Notes under the pieces: generated by a model
Databases searched by the model: none
What the model was told of the DNA's origin: nothing
Seen by the model: only the letters and a program-made list of their open reading frames with translations
Part shown: one piece after another, positions 7,785 through 14,043 of the stretch
How positions within the stretch are numbered: the first letter of the stretch is position 1
Layout of the letters: the number at the start of each line of letters is the position of its first letter
NCBI GenBank assembly: GCA_910579075.1
Contig: CAJTSV010000090.1
Coordinates: 291 to 15,512 of the forward strand
Length of the DNA: 15,222 nucleotides
Reading direction: 5' to 3'
Source: an uncultured Eubacterium sp.
Lineage (GTDB): Bacteria; Bacillota; Clostridia; Lachnospirales; Lachnospiraceae
Program-made: the position numbers and the translations under genes

Positions 7785-8441
7785 TTACTGAGCGCCCCCT
7801 TCCTTATTTCCTTTTGCAGGAAGTATCTCGCCTTTGTAAATCCATACCTTAACGCCTACTTTTCCATAGGTCGTATCAGCCTCAGCGAAACCATAATCAA
7901 TATCTGCCCTCAATGTCTGGAGCGGAATATTTCCTTCTGAATAAAACTCCGTACGGGCCATATCTGCACCGCCCAGGCGTCCTGATACAGAAGTCTTGAT
8001 TCCAAGCGCGCCAGCCTTTAAGCTTCTGGACATGCAGGATTTCATCGCACGGCGGAAAGAAATACGGTTTTCCAGCTGCAGCGCAATGTTTTCTGCAACG
8101 AGCTGGGCATCCTTATCCGGCTTCTTTACTTCTTTGATATCTACAATAAGCTTCTTGTCTGTGTATTTTTGAAGCTCGCCTTTTACTTTTTCAATTTCAG
8201 CGCCGCCCTTGCCGATAACCACGCCCGGCTTTGCTGTATAGATAATTACTTTGACACGCTCGGAAGCTCTTTCAATCTCAATCCTTGAGATTCCGGCATT
8301 GTACAGTTTCTTTTTCAGGAATTCTCTGATTTTATAATCTTCTATTAAACAGTCTGCAAAATCTCCTTCTGCATACCACTTAGAGTCCCAGTCCGCAATG
8401 ACACCAACTCTTAAGCCATGAGGATTAACTTTCTGTCCCAT
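7785..8441 (-). CDS. rpsC: 30S ribosomal protein S3
   Basis: S3 lies at the mRNA entry channel and contributes to mRNA unwinding. The 218 residues start MGQKVNPHGLRVGVIADWDS. The KH RNA-binding domain follows, with its GxxG loop in VVIGKGGAEIEKVK (about residues 72-85), and then the C-terminal domain with IPLQTLRADIDYGFAEADTTYG and GVKVWIYKGE. The ATG at 8441 has AAGGAGG, which overlaps the stop of rplV 11 bases away. Length and layout are normal. Confidence 0.98.
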   Translation of the reverse strand: MGQKVNPHGLRVGVIADWDSKWYAEGDFADCLIEDYKIREFLKKKLYNAGISRIEIERASERVKVIIYTAKPGVVIGKGGAEIEKVKGELQKYTDKKLIVDIKEVKKPDKDAQLVAENIALQLENRISFRRAMKSCMSRSLKAGALGIKTSVSGRLGGADMARTEFYSEGNIPLQTLRADIDYGFAEADTTYGKVGVKVWIYKGEILPAKGNKEGGAQ

Positions 8442-8452
8442 GCTTTCCCTCC

Positions 8453-8839
8453 TTATCTTTCATTCAGCACAACAGTGATGTGGCTCATTCTCTTTTCGAT
8501 TCGATAAGCACGCCCCTGTGCCCTCGGCCTGATTCGTTTCATTGTAGGTCCCTTGTTTGCGTAGCATTCTTCAATATACAGGTTATCCGGATTCATGCCG
8601 TTGTTATTTTCCGCATTCGCAATTGCAGACCTTACTAATTTGCCTATCAGCCTGGATGCATATCTTGGACTGTAATCTAAAATAGCAAGCGCTGTTTTTA
8701 CATCTTTTCCACGGACTGCATCTAATACAAAGCAGGCCTTCTGCACAGACACTCTTGCATAAGATAATTTTGCAGAAGGTCTGGTATCTTTTATTGCATT
8801 TCTCTCTCTCTTAATTTGAGATCTATGTCCTTTAGCCAT
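8453..8839 (-). CDS. rplV: 50S ribosomal protein L22
   Basis: L22 lines the nascent peptide exit tunnel; changes in its long loop are known to give macrolide resistance in other bacteria. The 128-residue protein has LSYARVSVQKACFVLDAVRG at the first helix, the tunnel hairpin around NKGPTMKRIRPRAQGRAYRI, and the C-terminal strand SHITVVL. It has AAGGAGG at a normal distance before the ATG at 8839. A 31-base spacer separates it from rpsS. No sign of alteration is seen. Confidence 0.97.
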   Translation of the reverse strand: MAKGHRSQIKRERNAIKDTRPSAKLSYARVSVQKACFVLDAVRGKDVKTALAILDYSPRYASRLIGKLVRSAIANAENNNGMNPDNLYIEECYANKGPTMKRIRPRAQGRAYRIEKRMSHITVVLNER

Positions 8840-8870
8840 GAAATAGAGCCTCCTTTCCTAAACCAGCGAA

Positions 8871-9155
8871 TTATTTCACTCTTGACCTTTTTTCTTCTTT
8901 TACATGACCACGGTAAGTTCTTGTTGCAACGAACTCACCCAGTTTATGCCCGACCATATCTTCTGTAACATATACCGGTACATGCTTTCTTCCATCATGA
9001 ACTGCAAATGTACGTCCCACGAATGACGGGAAAATTGTGGAACGGCGGGACCATGTCTTAATTACGGCATTGTCACCGGCAGCATTGAGAGCATCTACCT
9101 TTTTTAACAGGCTTTCATCAGCGAAAGGACCTTTTTTTAATGATCTTTTACCCAT
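8871..9155 (-). CDS. rpsS: 30S ribosomal protein S19
   Basis: S19 is in the head of the small subunit, pairs with S13 and contacts the A-site tRNA region. The 94 residues show MGKRSLKKGPFADESLLKKV, then WSRRSTIFPSFVGRTFAVHD, the conserved GRKHVPVYVTEDMVGHKLGE, and RTYRGHVKEEK. The ATG at 9155 follows AGGAGGAATAGC. The ribosome binding site uses part of the rplB stop codon TAG, leaving 11 bases between the genes. It is complete and ordinary. Confidence 0.98.
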   Translation of the reverse strand: MGKRSLKKGPFADESLLKKVDALNAAGDNAVIKTWSRRSTIFPSFVGRTFAVHDGRKHVPVYVTEDMVGHKLGEFVATRTYRGHVKEEKRSRVK

Positions 9156-9166
9156 TGCTATTCCTC

Positions 9167-10015
9167 CTATTTACTCTTAAGCGCTCTGCCGTCGCGTCTT
9201 CTTACGATAAGCTTGTTCGAAGCTTTCTTTTTCTTACGTGTCTTAAGACCAAGTGCAGGCTTGCCCCATGGCGTACATGGGCCAGGACGTCCGATTGGAG
9301 CCTTGCCTTCACCACCACCGTGTGGATGGTCATTCGGGTTCATGGCCGAACCACGCACGGTCGGGCGGATGCCCATATGGCGCTTGCGCCCTGCTTTACC
9401 GATATTAATCAGGTTATGGTCTCCATTTCCGACTACGCCGATGGTTGCGCGGCAGTTCAGAGGAACCATTCTCATTTCACCAGAAGGCAGCCTTAATGTC
9501 GCATATTTGCCTTCTTTTGCCATTAACTGTGCGCTCAGGCCAGCGGAACGCACTAACTGGCCGCCTTTGCCCGGGTACAGCTCGATATTGTGTACCTGAG
9601 TACCAACCGGAATATTTTCCAGCGGCAGGCAGTTGCCGACTCTTACTTCAGCTTCTGGCCCGTTCATGACACGCATGCCGTCCGTCAGCCCGGCCGGTGC
9701 AATAATATAGGATTTCTGGCCGTCTTCATACTGTATTAATGCAATATTTGCAGACCTGTTCGGGTCGTACTCGATACCGATAACCACTGCCGGTACTCCG
9801 TCAATCTTTCTTTTAAAATCAACAAGCCTGTATTTGCGTTTATTTCCACCGCCACGGTGCCTGACGGTAATTTTACCCTGATTGTTGCGTCCTGAATGTT
9901 TTTTTAATGGAACCAGTAATTTTTTTTCAGGAGTTTTCTTTGTAATCTCCGAATGATCAGAGCCGGTCATATGCCTTCTGGAAGGTGTATATGGCTTATA
10001 ACTCTTAATTCCCAT
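9167..10015 (-). CDS. rplB: 50S ribosomal protein L2
   Basis: L2 is one of the largest and most conserved ribosomal proteins and is needed for subunit joining and peptidyl transferase activity. The 282 residues hold the N-terminal OB-like domain (TVRHRGGGNKRKYRLVDFKR), the middle (YIIAPAGLTDGMRV), and the C-terminal HPHGGGEGKAPIGRPGP and TPWGKPALGLKTRKKKKAS. The conserved histidine near residue 230 is present. It is a few residues longer than the common 276. The ATG at 10015 has AAAGGAG upstream. The 64-base gap to rplW holds only a small GTGCA/TGCAC hairpin. Confidence 0.98.
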   Translation of the reverse strand: MGIKSYKPYTPSRRHMTGSDHSEITKKTPEKKLLVPLKKHSGRNNQGKITVRHRGGGNKRKYRLVDFKRKIDGVPAVVIGIEYDPNRSANIALIQYEDGQKSYIIAPAGLTDGMRVMNGPEAEVRVGNCLPLENIPVGTQVHNIELYPGKGGQLVRSAGLSAQLMAKEGKYATLRLPSGEMRMVPLNCRATIGVVGNGDHNLINIGKAGRKRHMGIRPTVRGSAMNPNDHPHGGGEGKAPIGRPGPCTPWGKPALGLKTRKKKKASNKLIVRRRDGRALKSK

Positions 10016-10079
10016 GATGTTCTCCTTTCAAATGCTTTCTTATCGTGCAAGCTGCACATATTTTAAACCATCCTGTATT

Positions 10080-10379
10080 TTACAGTCCGCTGAAAATTTC
10101 GATATCAGCGCTTTCCGGCGTCAGCTTTACAATTGCTTTCTTTCTTTTTGCCGTGCGGCCTTTTACAGCGCCGCGTCTTTTTTCCTTGCCCGGAATATTC
10201 ATGGTATTTACTTTCTGTACCTTTGTTCCTTCGAACATTTTTTCCACGGCATCTTTAATCATTGCCTTATTTGCTTCCGGATGCACATAAAATGTGTACT
10301 CCTTATTTGCCATAAGGTTCATGCTCTTTTCTGTAACCACCGGTTTGAGGATTACATCATAATACTGAATGTTTGCCAT
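10080..10379 (-). CDS. rplW: 50S ribosomal protein L23
   Basis: L23 stands at the tunnel exit and is the main docking point for trigger factor and the signal recognition particle. The 99-residue product has the family pattern YDVILKPVVTEKSMNLM, ANKEYTFYVHPEANKAMIKDAV, and the basic loop GKEKRRGAVKGRTAKRKKA. The ATG at 10379 overlaps the rplD stop as TAATG, with AGGAGG inside the end of rplD. L4 and L23 are therefore likely made by coupled translation. Confidence 0.98.
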   Translation of the reverse strand: MANIQYYDVILKPVVTEKSMNLMANKEYTFYVHPEANKAMIKDAVEKMFEGTKVQKVNTMNIPGKEKRRGAVKGRTAKRKKAIVKLTPESADIEIFSGL

Positions 10380-10999
10380 TATGCATACACCTCCTCGATT
10401 GCTGCTACCGCATCCTTTGTTATAATCATTGTGTTATATTTCAGGATATCGTATACATTGATTGTATTGATAAACGATACTTTTACATGCGGAATATTTC
10501 TGGAAGACAAAATGACATTTCCATCATCCCCATGAAGGACAATCAGTGCTTTTTCGGCATTGAGCGCCTTTAAAACACCTGTCATTTTCTTTGTCTTGAT
10601 TTCATCCAGCTTAAGCTCGTCTACGACGATAAATTTATTTTCATTCACTCTGGAAGTCAGCGCCGATTTCAGGGCAATTCTTTTTTCCTTTTTGTTCATT
10701 TTCACGGAATAGTCCCTTGGTGCCGGTGCAAATACAACGCCGCCGCCTTTCCACTGCGGTGCCCTTGTAGAACCCTGCCTTGCGTGGCCAGTTCCTTTCT
10801 GCCTCCAAGGCTTTCTGCCGCCGCCGCTTACTTCGGAGCGGGTCTTGGCTTTCTGTGTTCCCTGACGTTTGTTGGCAAGCTGGCGTAATACTGCCATGTG
10901 TACCAGGTGTTCGTTCACTTCCACACCGAAGATGGCATCATTTAATTCCATGGTGCCTACTTCCCTGCCTTCCATATTATAAACAGATACGTTAGCCAT
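10379..10999 (-). CDS. rplD: 50S ribosomal protein L4
   Basis: L4 binds 23S rRNA and its extended loop lines the peptide tunnel. In E. coli L4 also represses its own S10 operon through the leader RNA. The 206 residues begin MANVSVYNMEGREVGTMELN. The loop region RQGTQKAKTRSEVSGGGRKP, WRQKGTGHARQGSTRAPQWK and GGVVFAP is clear, and the globular domain ends in the IITKDAVAAIEE helix. The ATG at 10999 is about ten bases after AAGGAGG. In view of the structured leader before rpsJ, L4 is the obvious candidate for a feedback regulator, but that is inference. Confidence 0.98.
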   Translation of the reverse strand: MANVSVYNMEGREVGTMELNDAIFGVEVNEHLVHMAVLRQLANKRQGTQKAKTRSEVSGGGRKPWRQKGTGHARQGSTRAPQWKGGGVVFAPAPRDYSVKMNKKEKRIALKSALTSRVNENKFIVVDELKLDEIKTKKMTGVLKALNAEKALIVLHGDDGNVILSSRNIPHVKVSFINTINVYDILKYNTMIITKDAVAAIEEVYA

Positions 11000-11029
11000 C
11001 TGTATAAGTCCTCCTTTCCTGATTATGCA

Positions 11030-11713
11030 CTATTTATAAGACTTTACTGCTTCTTTGATTGTAATCAGCGACTTCTTCGGCCCTGGTACGGAGCCTTTTA
11101 CCAAAAGCAGGTTGTTTTCAGCGTCAACCTTTACAATCTGAAGATTCTGAACCGTTACCTGTACATTTCCCATATGCCCCGGCATCTTCTTGCCTTTAAA
11201 TACGCGGCTTGGTGTAGAACAGGAACCATTGGAACCCTGATGACGGTGGAATTTGGAACCATGCGTCATAGGCCCTCTGTGCTGGCCATGTCTTTTAATA
11301 GCGCCCTGGAAACCTTTACCTTTCGAAATCGCAGTTGCGTCAACCAGATCGCCTTCCGCAAAAATATCTGCCTTGATTTCGTCAGCCAGTTTGTAATCAT
11401 CCGCATTGTCAAATTTGAATTCCCTGACAAATCTCTTGCCGGAAACGCCAGCCTTGTCAAAATGGCCTTTTTCAGCCTTTGTCACGCCGTGGCGGTTGCG
11501 GATTTCTTTCTTTCCATTGGCATCCCTGTTGATGATTTTGTCCTTCTTGTCCACAAAACCAACCTGTACTGCGCTGTACCCGTCATTTTCAACGGTTTTA
11601 ATCTGTGTTACATAACAAGGCCCAGCCTGCAATACTGTTACCGGAGTCAGTTCTCCGTTTTCATTGAAGATTTGAGTCATTCCGACTTTGGTAGCTAAAA
11701 TCGCCTTCTTCAT
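11030..11713 (-). CDS. rplC: 50S ribosomal protein L3
   Basis: L3 is an assembly-initiator protein of the large subunit that reaches toward the peptidyl transferase centre. The 227-residue product begins MKKAILATKVGMTQIFNENG. It contains the conserved GFQGAIKRHGQHRGPMTHGS, HRHQGSNGSCSTPSRVFKGK and KMPGHMGN, including the glutamine region that is methylated in some bacteria. The frame extends to 11764, but the start at 11713 is chosen for the family N-terminus and the AGGAGG at 11721-11726. Unlike its neighbours it is preceded by a long 190-base spacer with several hairpins. Confidence 0.98.
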   Translation of the reverse strand: MKKAILATKVGMTQIFNENGELTPVTVLQAGPCYVTQIKTVENDGYSAVQVGFVDKKDKIINRDANGKKEIRNRHGVTKAEKGHFDKAGVSGKRFVREFKFDNADDYKLADEIKADIFAEGDLVDATAISKGKGFQGAIKRHGQHRGPMTHGSKFHRHQGSNGSCSTPSRVFKGKKMPGHMGNVQVTVQNLQIVKVDAENNLLLVKGSVPGPKKSLITIKEAVKSYK

Positions 11714-11903
11714 TCTTTTACCTCCTGTTATCCTACAGCGGAACGCTAATTGTGCTGCGTTCATCCTAGAACAGTTAGTAACATAAGTGGAACACCGTTT
11801 TTGCGCCTGGCAGCCGGACTTTACGGGGCTGCTGCTTTTCCAGTGCTGCTTCTATGATAAAAACCCTTCAGGATTATTGCCTTATTTGAATGTTACCGTT
11901 TTG
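11714..11903 (-). promoter_or_regulatory. Structured spacer between rpsJ and rplC, possible leader element
   Basis: This 190-base gap is the longest inside the cluster. Read on the minus strand it holds four main pairings. GCAGCC/GGCTGC pairs 11832-11827 with 11815-11810. GTTC/GAAC pairs 11772-11769 with 11762-11759. GAACGC/GCGTTC pairs 11762-11757 with 11746-11741. CTGT/ACAG pairs 11738-11735 with 11728-11725, just before and touching the rplC ribosome binding site. The second and third share bases 11759-11762 and cannot form together. I see no strong promoter or complete terminator, although a short stem followed by TTTTT occurs near 11865-11880. A regulatory role is inference. Confidence 0.45.
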
Positions 11904-12215
11904 TTATTTCATTTTGATATCAATGTTTACACCAGCCGGTAACTCTAACCTGGTTAACGCATCGACCGTTTTCTGGGTCGGAGCGATGATATCAATCAGC
12001 CTTTTATGAGTTCTCTGCTCAAACTGTTCCCTGGAGTCTTTGTATTTGTGTACGGCCCTTAAAATGGTAATGACTTCCCTTTTTGTCGGAAGCGGTACCG
12101 GCCCGCTCACCTGTGCTCCGTTTTTCTTAACAGTTTCAATGATTTTCCTTGCTGATGCGTCAATCAGCTCATGGTCATATGCTTTGAGAATAATCCTCAT
12201 TGTCTGACTTGCCAT
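11904..12215 (-). CDS. rpsJ: 30S ribosomal protein S10 (NusE)
   Basis: S10 is a protein of the small-subunit head and, as NusE, also joins NusB in transcription antitermination complexes. The 103 residues have MRIILKAYDHELIDASARKI at the start, then the long loop with SGPVPLPTKREVITILRAVH, and the conserved SREQFEQRTHKRLIDI and PTQKTVDALTRLELPAGVNI. The ATG at 12215 is used rather than the internal Met at residue 6 because AAGGAGG at 12227-12233 is nearest to it. It is the first gene of the cluster, with its own promoter and leader. Confidence 0.98.
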   Translation of the reverse strand: MASQTMRIILKAYDHELIDASARKIIETVKKNGAQVSGPVPLPTKREVITILRAVHKYKDSREQFEQRTHKRLIDIIAPTQKTVDALTRLELPAGVNIDIKMK

Positions 12216-12502
12216 AAAAAAAGTCGCCTCCTTATTCGCACTTAATATTCAGGCGATAGATGGGGTGCCGTTGCGGCATCCTGCCTTCTATCGTAATCAG
12301 TACGACAAGCGGTGACTGTACACGAACCCGTGTGTGTCTTGTATGTTATCTCAAGGACTCCACACCATATTTCTGCATCCCGGATGCAGATATTCTGCTA
12401 GTACAGTGACTTGTCGCCAGTTTCCTAACTTGACATTCGCTCCACGGAAAACCTGCCATGCCCGGCAGCAACCTCACGCTTCACAGCTATCATGTCACAG
12501 CG
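12216..12502 (-). ncRNA. Structured 5' leader of the S10 operon (possible autoregulatory RNA)
   Basis: About 287 nt lie between the predicted transcription start and rpsJ. Visible pairings on the minus strand are: CTGCC/GGCAG (12468-12464 with 12457-12453); a long-range helix CGACAAG..ACTGTA with TACAGT..CTTGTCG (12416-12402 with 12320-12303); inside it, a TCTGCATCC/GGATGCAGA hairpin (12390-12372); a CGATAGA/TCTATCG hairpin (12293-12287 with 12260-12254) with inner TGCCG/CGGCA; and finally TCGCCT/AGGCGA (12256-12251 with 12229-12224) followed by C and seven T residues. The last stem includes part of the rpsJ ribosome binding site. The S10 operon of E. coli is controlled by L4 through its leader; a similar role here is inference. 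I cannot assign a named RNA family by eye. Confidence 0.6.
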
Positions 12503-12508
12503 ATTAGT

Positions 12509-12537
12509 ATTATAGCGGATAAATGGCGGGATTGCAA
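12509..12537 (-). promoter_or_regulatory. Main promoter of the S10-spc cluster
   Basis: On the minus strand TTGCAA (12532-12537) and TATAAT (12509-12514) stand exactly 17 bases apart. The -10 box is perfect and the -35 box matches four of six consensus positions. Transcription should begin near 12501-12503, giving a leader of about 290 bases before rpsJ. This is the only strong promoter I see in the window, as expected for the long ribosomal protein unit. Confidence 0.85.
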
Positions 12538-12540
12538 GAT

Positions 12541-12835
12541 GTTTTGTGAAAAATGTGTATTTTTTTTCGTACAATGTTTGAGAAGGAGGGGCTGCGAGGG
12601 GGGCATGTGGCTGCCCGCTTTTGTATGGGAATGCTTTTGGGCTGTGGGAACCCGCACGCTGGACTGGAATGCCTGCATGTTCTCTGTGTTCCGGTTTCAG
12701 AATGCAAGAAGCCCTAAGTATTCTGCCTGTATGTTCTGGCTGCCGGACGGAGCGGCGCTTAAATCCGCCTTCGGCTAATAAAGCGCCTCCAGGCTGCCGC
12801 TCTGGCAAAAGAAACAATCGCTGTATCCCCTGTAT
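12541..12835. other. Spacer of about 295 bases without a convincing gene
   Basis: This stretch lies between the S10 promoter and the small ORF at 12836. An open frame on the plus strand (12458-12778, or from an ATG at 12605) overlaps the S10 promoter or leader and encodes a Cys/Trp/Phe-rich peptide I do not recognise. The AAGGAGG at 12583-12589 is 15 bases before the ATG at 12605, too far for a normal site. Structure is present: GGCGCTT/AAGCGCC (12754-12760 with 12780-12786) flanks a small GCC-TTC-GGC hairpin, and GAGCGGC/GCCGCTC gives an alternative pairing. Neither is followed by a T-run. I see no tRNA or rRNA. Confidence 0.5.
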
Positions 12836-12857
12836 TTACTGAGGCGCAGCGATTTTT
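12816..12857 (+). terminator. Weak terminator-like hairpin, plus direction
   Basis: AATCGCTG (12816-12823) pairs perfectly with CAGCGATT (12847-12854), and the run of five T residues (12853-12857) partly overlaps the stem. The loop is long, at 23 bases. The gene just inside it reads the other way, so the element would face transcription coming from the left. In the minus direction the stem is followed by a looser GTTTCTTTT, so it might act both ways. Weak call. Confidence 0.3.
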
Positions 12858-13078
12858 GCCGTTGTCACGAAGTAAAGTAATTTATTCCCTTCCTTTACTT
12901 TTTTCTGGATAGTTCTCATTTTACTTTTGGTTATGTATTGATAATCGGTTCGAAAGCCACAGACTCCATGAAAATTATGTGTGATGGCTTCCCGTATCTT
13001 CGAGCGGGCTTGTGCTTCCCTGCGGGCCATCTGTGCAGACGCATTGCTCTGTTCATCCAGCGTCCGGGCAATACTCAA
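12836..13078 (-). CDS. Small unrecognised ORF (80 residues), possibly a gene remnant
   Basis: I do not recognise this product. It would start at a TTG immediately after the stop codon of the acetyltransferase, with no clear ribosome binding site. It runs 80 residues: a charged N-terminal half (TLDEQSNASAQMARREAQAR) that looks helical, then HNFHGVCGFRTDYQYITK, and a basic tail KMRTIQKKVKEGNK. It has no signal peptide or membrane segment. The poor start and the mobile-element debris around it suggest the 3' remains of a larger gene, or a chance frame. Near its end an AAGTAAAG/CTTTACTT inverted repeat (12870-12900) falls within the frame. Confidence 0.3.
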   Translation of the reverse strand: MSIARTLDEQSNASAQMARREAQARSKIREAITHNFHGVCGFRTDYQYITKSKMRTIQKKVKEGNKLLYFVTTAKIAAPQ

Positions 13079-13684
13079 TTATAAATTCTTTTCTATAAAA
13101 TGCTTTTCATACAGATTCCAGTATTTTAAATATACCCGGTCATCCTGTCCGTCCAGGTTCCTCTGATACATCCGGAATGTAACCGGAATGTTTTTTGGCT
13201 GCCATTGTTCTTCGTAGGAGCAGCAGTATTTCATGCCAAGCTGCTGCATGACCCCGCCGCTCCTTGGATTGTTTCTATCGTGCGTGGCTGTAATATATGC
13301 AAACCCGTCGTTTTTCAGATGCCGGATAACAGCGTTTCCTGCTTCGGTAATGATTCCCCTGTGCCAGTACTCTTTGCACAGTGCATATCCAAAGTCGTGG
13401 CTGTCGTCCGTGTCTGCTTTGACATAGCCAATCACAGTATTCTGTTCTTTGAGACAGACCGCAAAGGAATACTTCCCATGCGCGAAATGATTTTCATAAA
13501 ATGCCCTGGCTTCTTCCACGCTTTTGACAGGAAACCATGGAAGATATGTATTGACTTCTTCATCTTTTAATAGAAGGTATAAAGCTTCGATGTCTGTTTC
13601 TTCAAACCTTCTTATTATAAGTCTGTCTGTTTCTTCCAATTTTCCTGTTATAAGCCTGTCTGCTTCCCGTTTTGAATTTCCCAT
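13079..13684 (-). CDS. GNAT-family N-acetyltransferase, RimJ/RimL-like
   Basis: Proteins of this family move an acetyl group from acetyl-CoA to an amine; the substrate here is unknown. The 201-residue product shows the family order: ETDRLIIRRFEETDIEALY as the first strand and helix, NTVIGYVKADTDD, the acetyl-CoA pyrophosphate-binding segment YWHRGIITEAGNAVIRHL (about residues 109-126), and NPRSGGVMQQLGMKY near residues 138-152. The ATG at 13684 is well supported by AAGGAGG six to seven bases upstream. Its N-terminus is unusual: an 11-residue unit is repeated in tandem (ADRLITGKLEE and TDRLIIRRFEE). The gene is intact but surrounded by broken mobile-element genes, so it may be a passenger. No specific resistance role can be claimed. 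Confidence 0.85.
   Translation of the reverse strand: MGNSKREADRLITGKLEETDRLIIRRFEETDIEALYLLLKDEEVNTYLPWFPVKSVEEARAFYENHFAHGKYSFAVCLKEQNTVIGYVKADTDDSHDFGYALCKEYWHRGIITEAGNAVIRHLKNDGFAYITATHDRNNPRSGGVMQQLGMKYCCSYEEQWQPKNIPVTFRMYQRNLDGQDDRVYLKYWNLYEKHFIEKNL
13596..13661. repeat. 33-bp imperfect tandem duplication in the acetyltransferase 5' end
   Basis: Units 13596-13628 and 13629-13661 align without gaps and differ at 6 of 33 positions, about 82% identity. They keep the reading frame and add 11 residues at the N-terminus of the acetyltransferase. The first unit in reading order (13629-13661) is the extra one, because the second carries the normal family sequence DRLIIRRF. Confidence 0.8.
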
Positions 13685-13726
13685 ATATGTCCTCCTTCTT
13701 TCAGCGGTATCAGCGCATAACCTGCA

Positions 13727-13920
13727 TTATGATTCCTGTCCAAGCCATTCTTTTCCCGTTTCCACAGCATAACCGGCTGCCTGAGCAGTCTTTTCTGTAT
13801 CAAGCCCCATTTCATACAGTTTCCCGGCTGTTTTCCTGCTTTCTTTCATTCTCCAATCTGCTCACCAGTTTTCCGTTCTTTCATCCGAATTTCCTGTATT
13901 GCCTGGCACACATGAACCAC
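13727..13920 (-). pseudogene. C-terminal remnant of an Rpn/YhgA-like recombination-promoting nuclease gene
   Basis: Two open segments in different frames together resemble the tail of Rpn family (PD-(D/E)XK transposase-like) proteins. The first reads VVHVCQAIQEIRMKERKTGE (13920-13849) and stops at TGA. The second, shifted by one base and overlapping as ATGA, reads MKESRKTAGKLYEMGLDTEK and then TAQAAGYAVETGKEWLGQES (13849-13727). The pattern of a helical linker followed by LYEMGLDxEKxAQAxGYxVETxKEWL is familiar from the C-termini of these proteins in Clostridia. That is recollection, not a search. The catalytic core is missing. The gene ends 43 bases before the acetyltransferase start. Confidence 0.55.
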
Positions 13921-13932
13921 CCCGCTTAAGTT

Positions 13933-14043
13933 TTAAGGAATGGCAATCCCTGCCGGTTCCCTCTCATGCAAGCTCTCCGGGCTGATGACCTGTTCCCCAT
14001 CATGGATATCGTAATTAAAAACATCGGCGAACACAGCTGCAGC
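13933..14043 (-). pseudogene. N-terminal remnant of an Rpn/YhgA-like nuclease gene
   Basis: The segment AAVFADVFNYDIHDGEQV, then ISPESLHEREPAGIAIP and stop, matches the typical beginning of Rpn-type proteins (FADxFNxxxxDGEQVIxPExL). Family members continue for some 250 residues with the nuclease core; here a TAA follows at 13935-13933. The C-terminal part of a similar gene begins only 13 bases later. This suggests one gene lost its middle by deletion, with the join between about 13921 and 13935. Upstream the segment runs in frame out of a serine recombinase remnant, so it also lost its own start. Identification is from remembered family pattern. Confidence 0.55.

Noticed and set aside
11714..11764. 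Longer N-terminus for L3 starting at 11764
   Set aside because: The extra 17 residues are unlike L3 and lie in the hairpin-rich spacer; the start at 11713 has a strong ribosome binding site.
1..12215. A hidden or inserted extra gene inside the S10-spc cluster
   Set aside because: Gene order is the standard one, every spacer is accounted for, and the overlapping frames on both strands are shadows of ribosomal protein genes.
12458..12778. Plus-strand open frame of 106 residues beside the S10 promoter
   Set aside because: It begins inside the S10 leader on the other strand, overlaps the S10 promoter, has no properly spaced ribosome binding site and gives a Cys/Trp-rich peptide with no family likeness.
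12870..12906. AAGTAAAG/CTTTACTT hairpin followed by T residues on the plus strand
   Set aside because: The stem is entirely weak pairs apart from two G-C pairs, the loop is 15 bases, and no plus-strand gene ends there, so I do not call a terminator.
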